NCBI GenBank assembly: GCA_007116095.1
Contig: SKJD01000346.1
Location: 1 to 7,632 of the forward strand
Reading direction: 5' to 3'
Length of the DNA stretch: 7,632 nucleotides
Source of the DNA: Candidatus Hydrogenedentota bacterium
GTDB lineage: Bacteria > Hydrogenedentota > Hydrogenedentia > Hydrogenedentales > SCBR16-9
How positions within the stretch are numbered: position 1 is the stretch's first letter; each line of letters starts with the position of its first letter. This document shows positions 7,054-7,632 of this stretch, piece by piece. A program made the position numbers and the translations under genes. Below the pieces are notes generated by a model. The model saw only the letters and a list, made by a program, of their open reading frames with translations, was not told where the DNA came from and made no database searches.

Positions 7054-7632
7054 TTATTTCACACCGTACTTCGACAGGGCCAGCATTTCTGCTTCGCTGC
7101 GATCGATGCGGGGCTGATGGCCGGGAAGCGGCTTGATCTGCTGGTGGTAGGCGTCGAGGAACCAGAAGTCTTGCGGGAAGTAGTCTTCTTCCATCTCAGC
7201 CGGGGGCACGATCCAGTTGTGCGCGCCCAAGACCACCGGCGGCGCATCCAGATAGTCGAAGGCCATCTGGGTCACGTTGCCCGCCACGGTGTGCAGGTAG
7301 CTGCCGCGTTCGCAGGCGTCACTGGCCAGGATGAGCTTGCCGGTCTTCTTAATGGAGTTGACCAGGATTTCGTAGTCGAAGGGGACCAGGCTGCGGCCAT
7401 CGATCAGCTCGACGGAGATGCCGTGTTCCTTCTCCATCTGCTGGGCGGCATCCCAGGCGCGGTAGAGCGTGCCGCCGAAGGTCAGGATGGTCAGGTCCTT
7501 GCCTTCCTTAACGATGTTCGGCTCACCGATGGGTACACGGTAGTAGTCCTTGGGCACACCGCCTTCGTGGAAGATTTCGGTCTGGGCCGAGTAGAGGCGC
7601 TGGCTCTCGAAGAAGACGACCGGATCGGAACC
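7054..7632 (-). CDS. 2-oxoacid (pyruvate-type) dehydrogenase E1 beta subunit, C-terminal part
   Basis: The minus-strand frame is open to the window edge, so the gene begins outside; GTG 7557 is internal. About 192 codons are visible. The first 25 (starting GSDPVVFFESQRLYSA) are the end of the transketolase-like pyrimidine-binding domain. The rest is the transketolase C-terminal domain, with GKDLTILTFGGTLYRAWDAA, then VELIDGRSLVPFDYEILVNS, KKTGKLILASDACERGSY and AFDYLDAPPVVLGAHNW. This subunit works with E1 alpha and thiamine diphosphate to decarboxylate pyruvate or a related 2-oxoacid, passing the acyl group to a lipoyl E2. A fused alpha-beta E1 is possible since the N-terminus is not visible. 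The substrate cannot be settled from this fragment. It ends at TAA 7054-7056 with a terminator 23 nt later. Confidence 0.87.
   Translation of the reverse strand, partial: GSDPVVFFESQRLYSAQTEIFHEGGVPKDYYRVPIGEPNIVKEGKDLTILTFGGTLYRAWDAAQQMEKEHGISVELIDGRSLVPFDYEILVNSIKKTGKLILASDACERGSYLHTVAGNVTQMAFDYLDAPPVVLGAHNWIVPPAEMEEDYFPQDFWFLDAYHQQIKPLPGHQPRIDRSEAEMLALSKYGVK

Overview
The window looks like chromosomal DNA from an uncultivated, moderately GC-rich bacterium. Its intergenic spacers carry periodic CACAGATT / CACGGAA / CGCAAAG repeats and dense small palindromes, a style I associate from memory with environmental lineages such as the PVC group or Hydrogenedentes-like phyla. I cannot place it from sequence alone. 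No phage, plasmid, CRISPR, tRNA or rRNA feature was found.

Left half, plus strand (1-4193): a rightward gene series. It starts with the 3' part of a sugar phosphate isomerase/epimerase-type TIM barrel. Two small membrane proteins follow (806-1042, 1089-1394) that share a [KR]HRD-x-PATIVAW core. A repeat block of about 570 bp with inverted ends (1406-1972) interrupts the series. After it come a third small membrane protein (1978-2196), an MmgE/PrpD-family dehydratase closely resembling 2-methylcitrate dehydratase (2237-3757), and a 136-aa protein (3783-4193) that matches only the N-terminal cytosolic stretch of flotillin-like FloA.

Middle (4194-4890): a gene-free spacer between convergent transcription units. 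It holds diverged, partly inverted copies of modules from the first repeat block, a terminator-like hairpin, and a 233-bp palindrome-rich element with perfect 18-bp inverted ends.

Right half, minus strand: a complete groEL (6654 to 4993) without an adjacent groES. Its control region is unusually readable: TTGACA-N17-TAGAAT promoter, perfect CIRCE operator at the predicted transcript start, a leader of about 160 nt with three further hairpins, a Shine-Dalgarno, and a hairpin-plus-T-tract terminator at 4891-4933. Upstream of groEL on the same strand is the 3' part of a 2-oxoacid dehydrogenase E1 beta-type gene (7054 to beyond 7632) with its own terminator. groEL is therefore a separate heat-shock unit, predicted to be under HrcA.

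The most interesting items are the stand-alone FloA-type domain protein, the trio of small membrane proteins around the dehydratase operon, and the modular intergenic repeats shuffled between two spacers. I see no defence or mobile system with recognisable enzymes.
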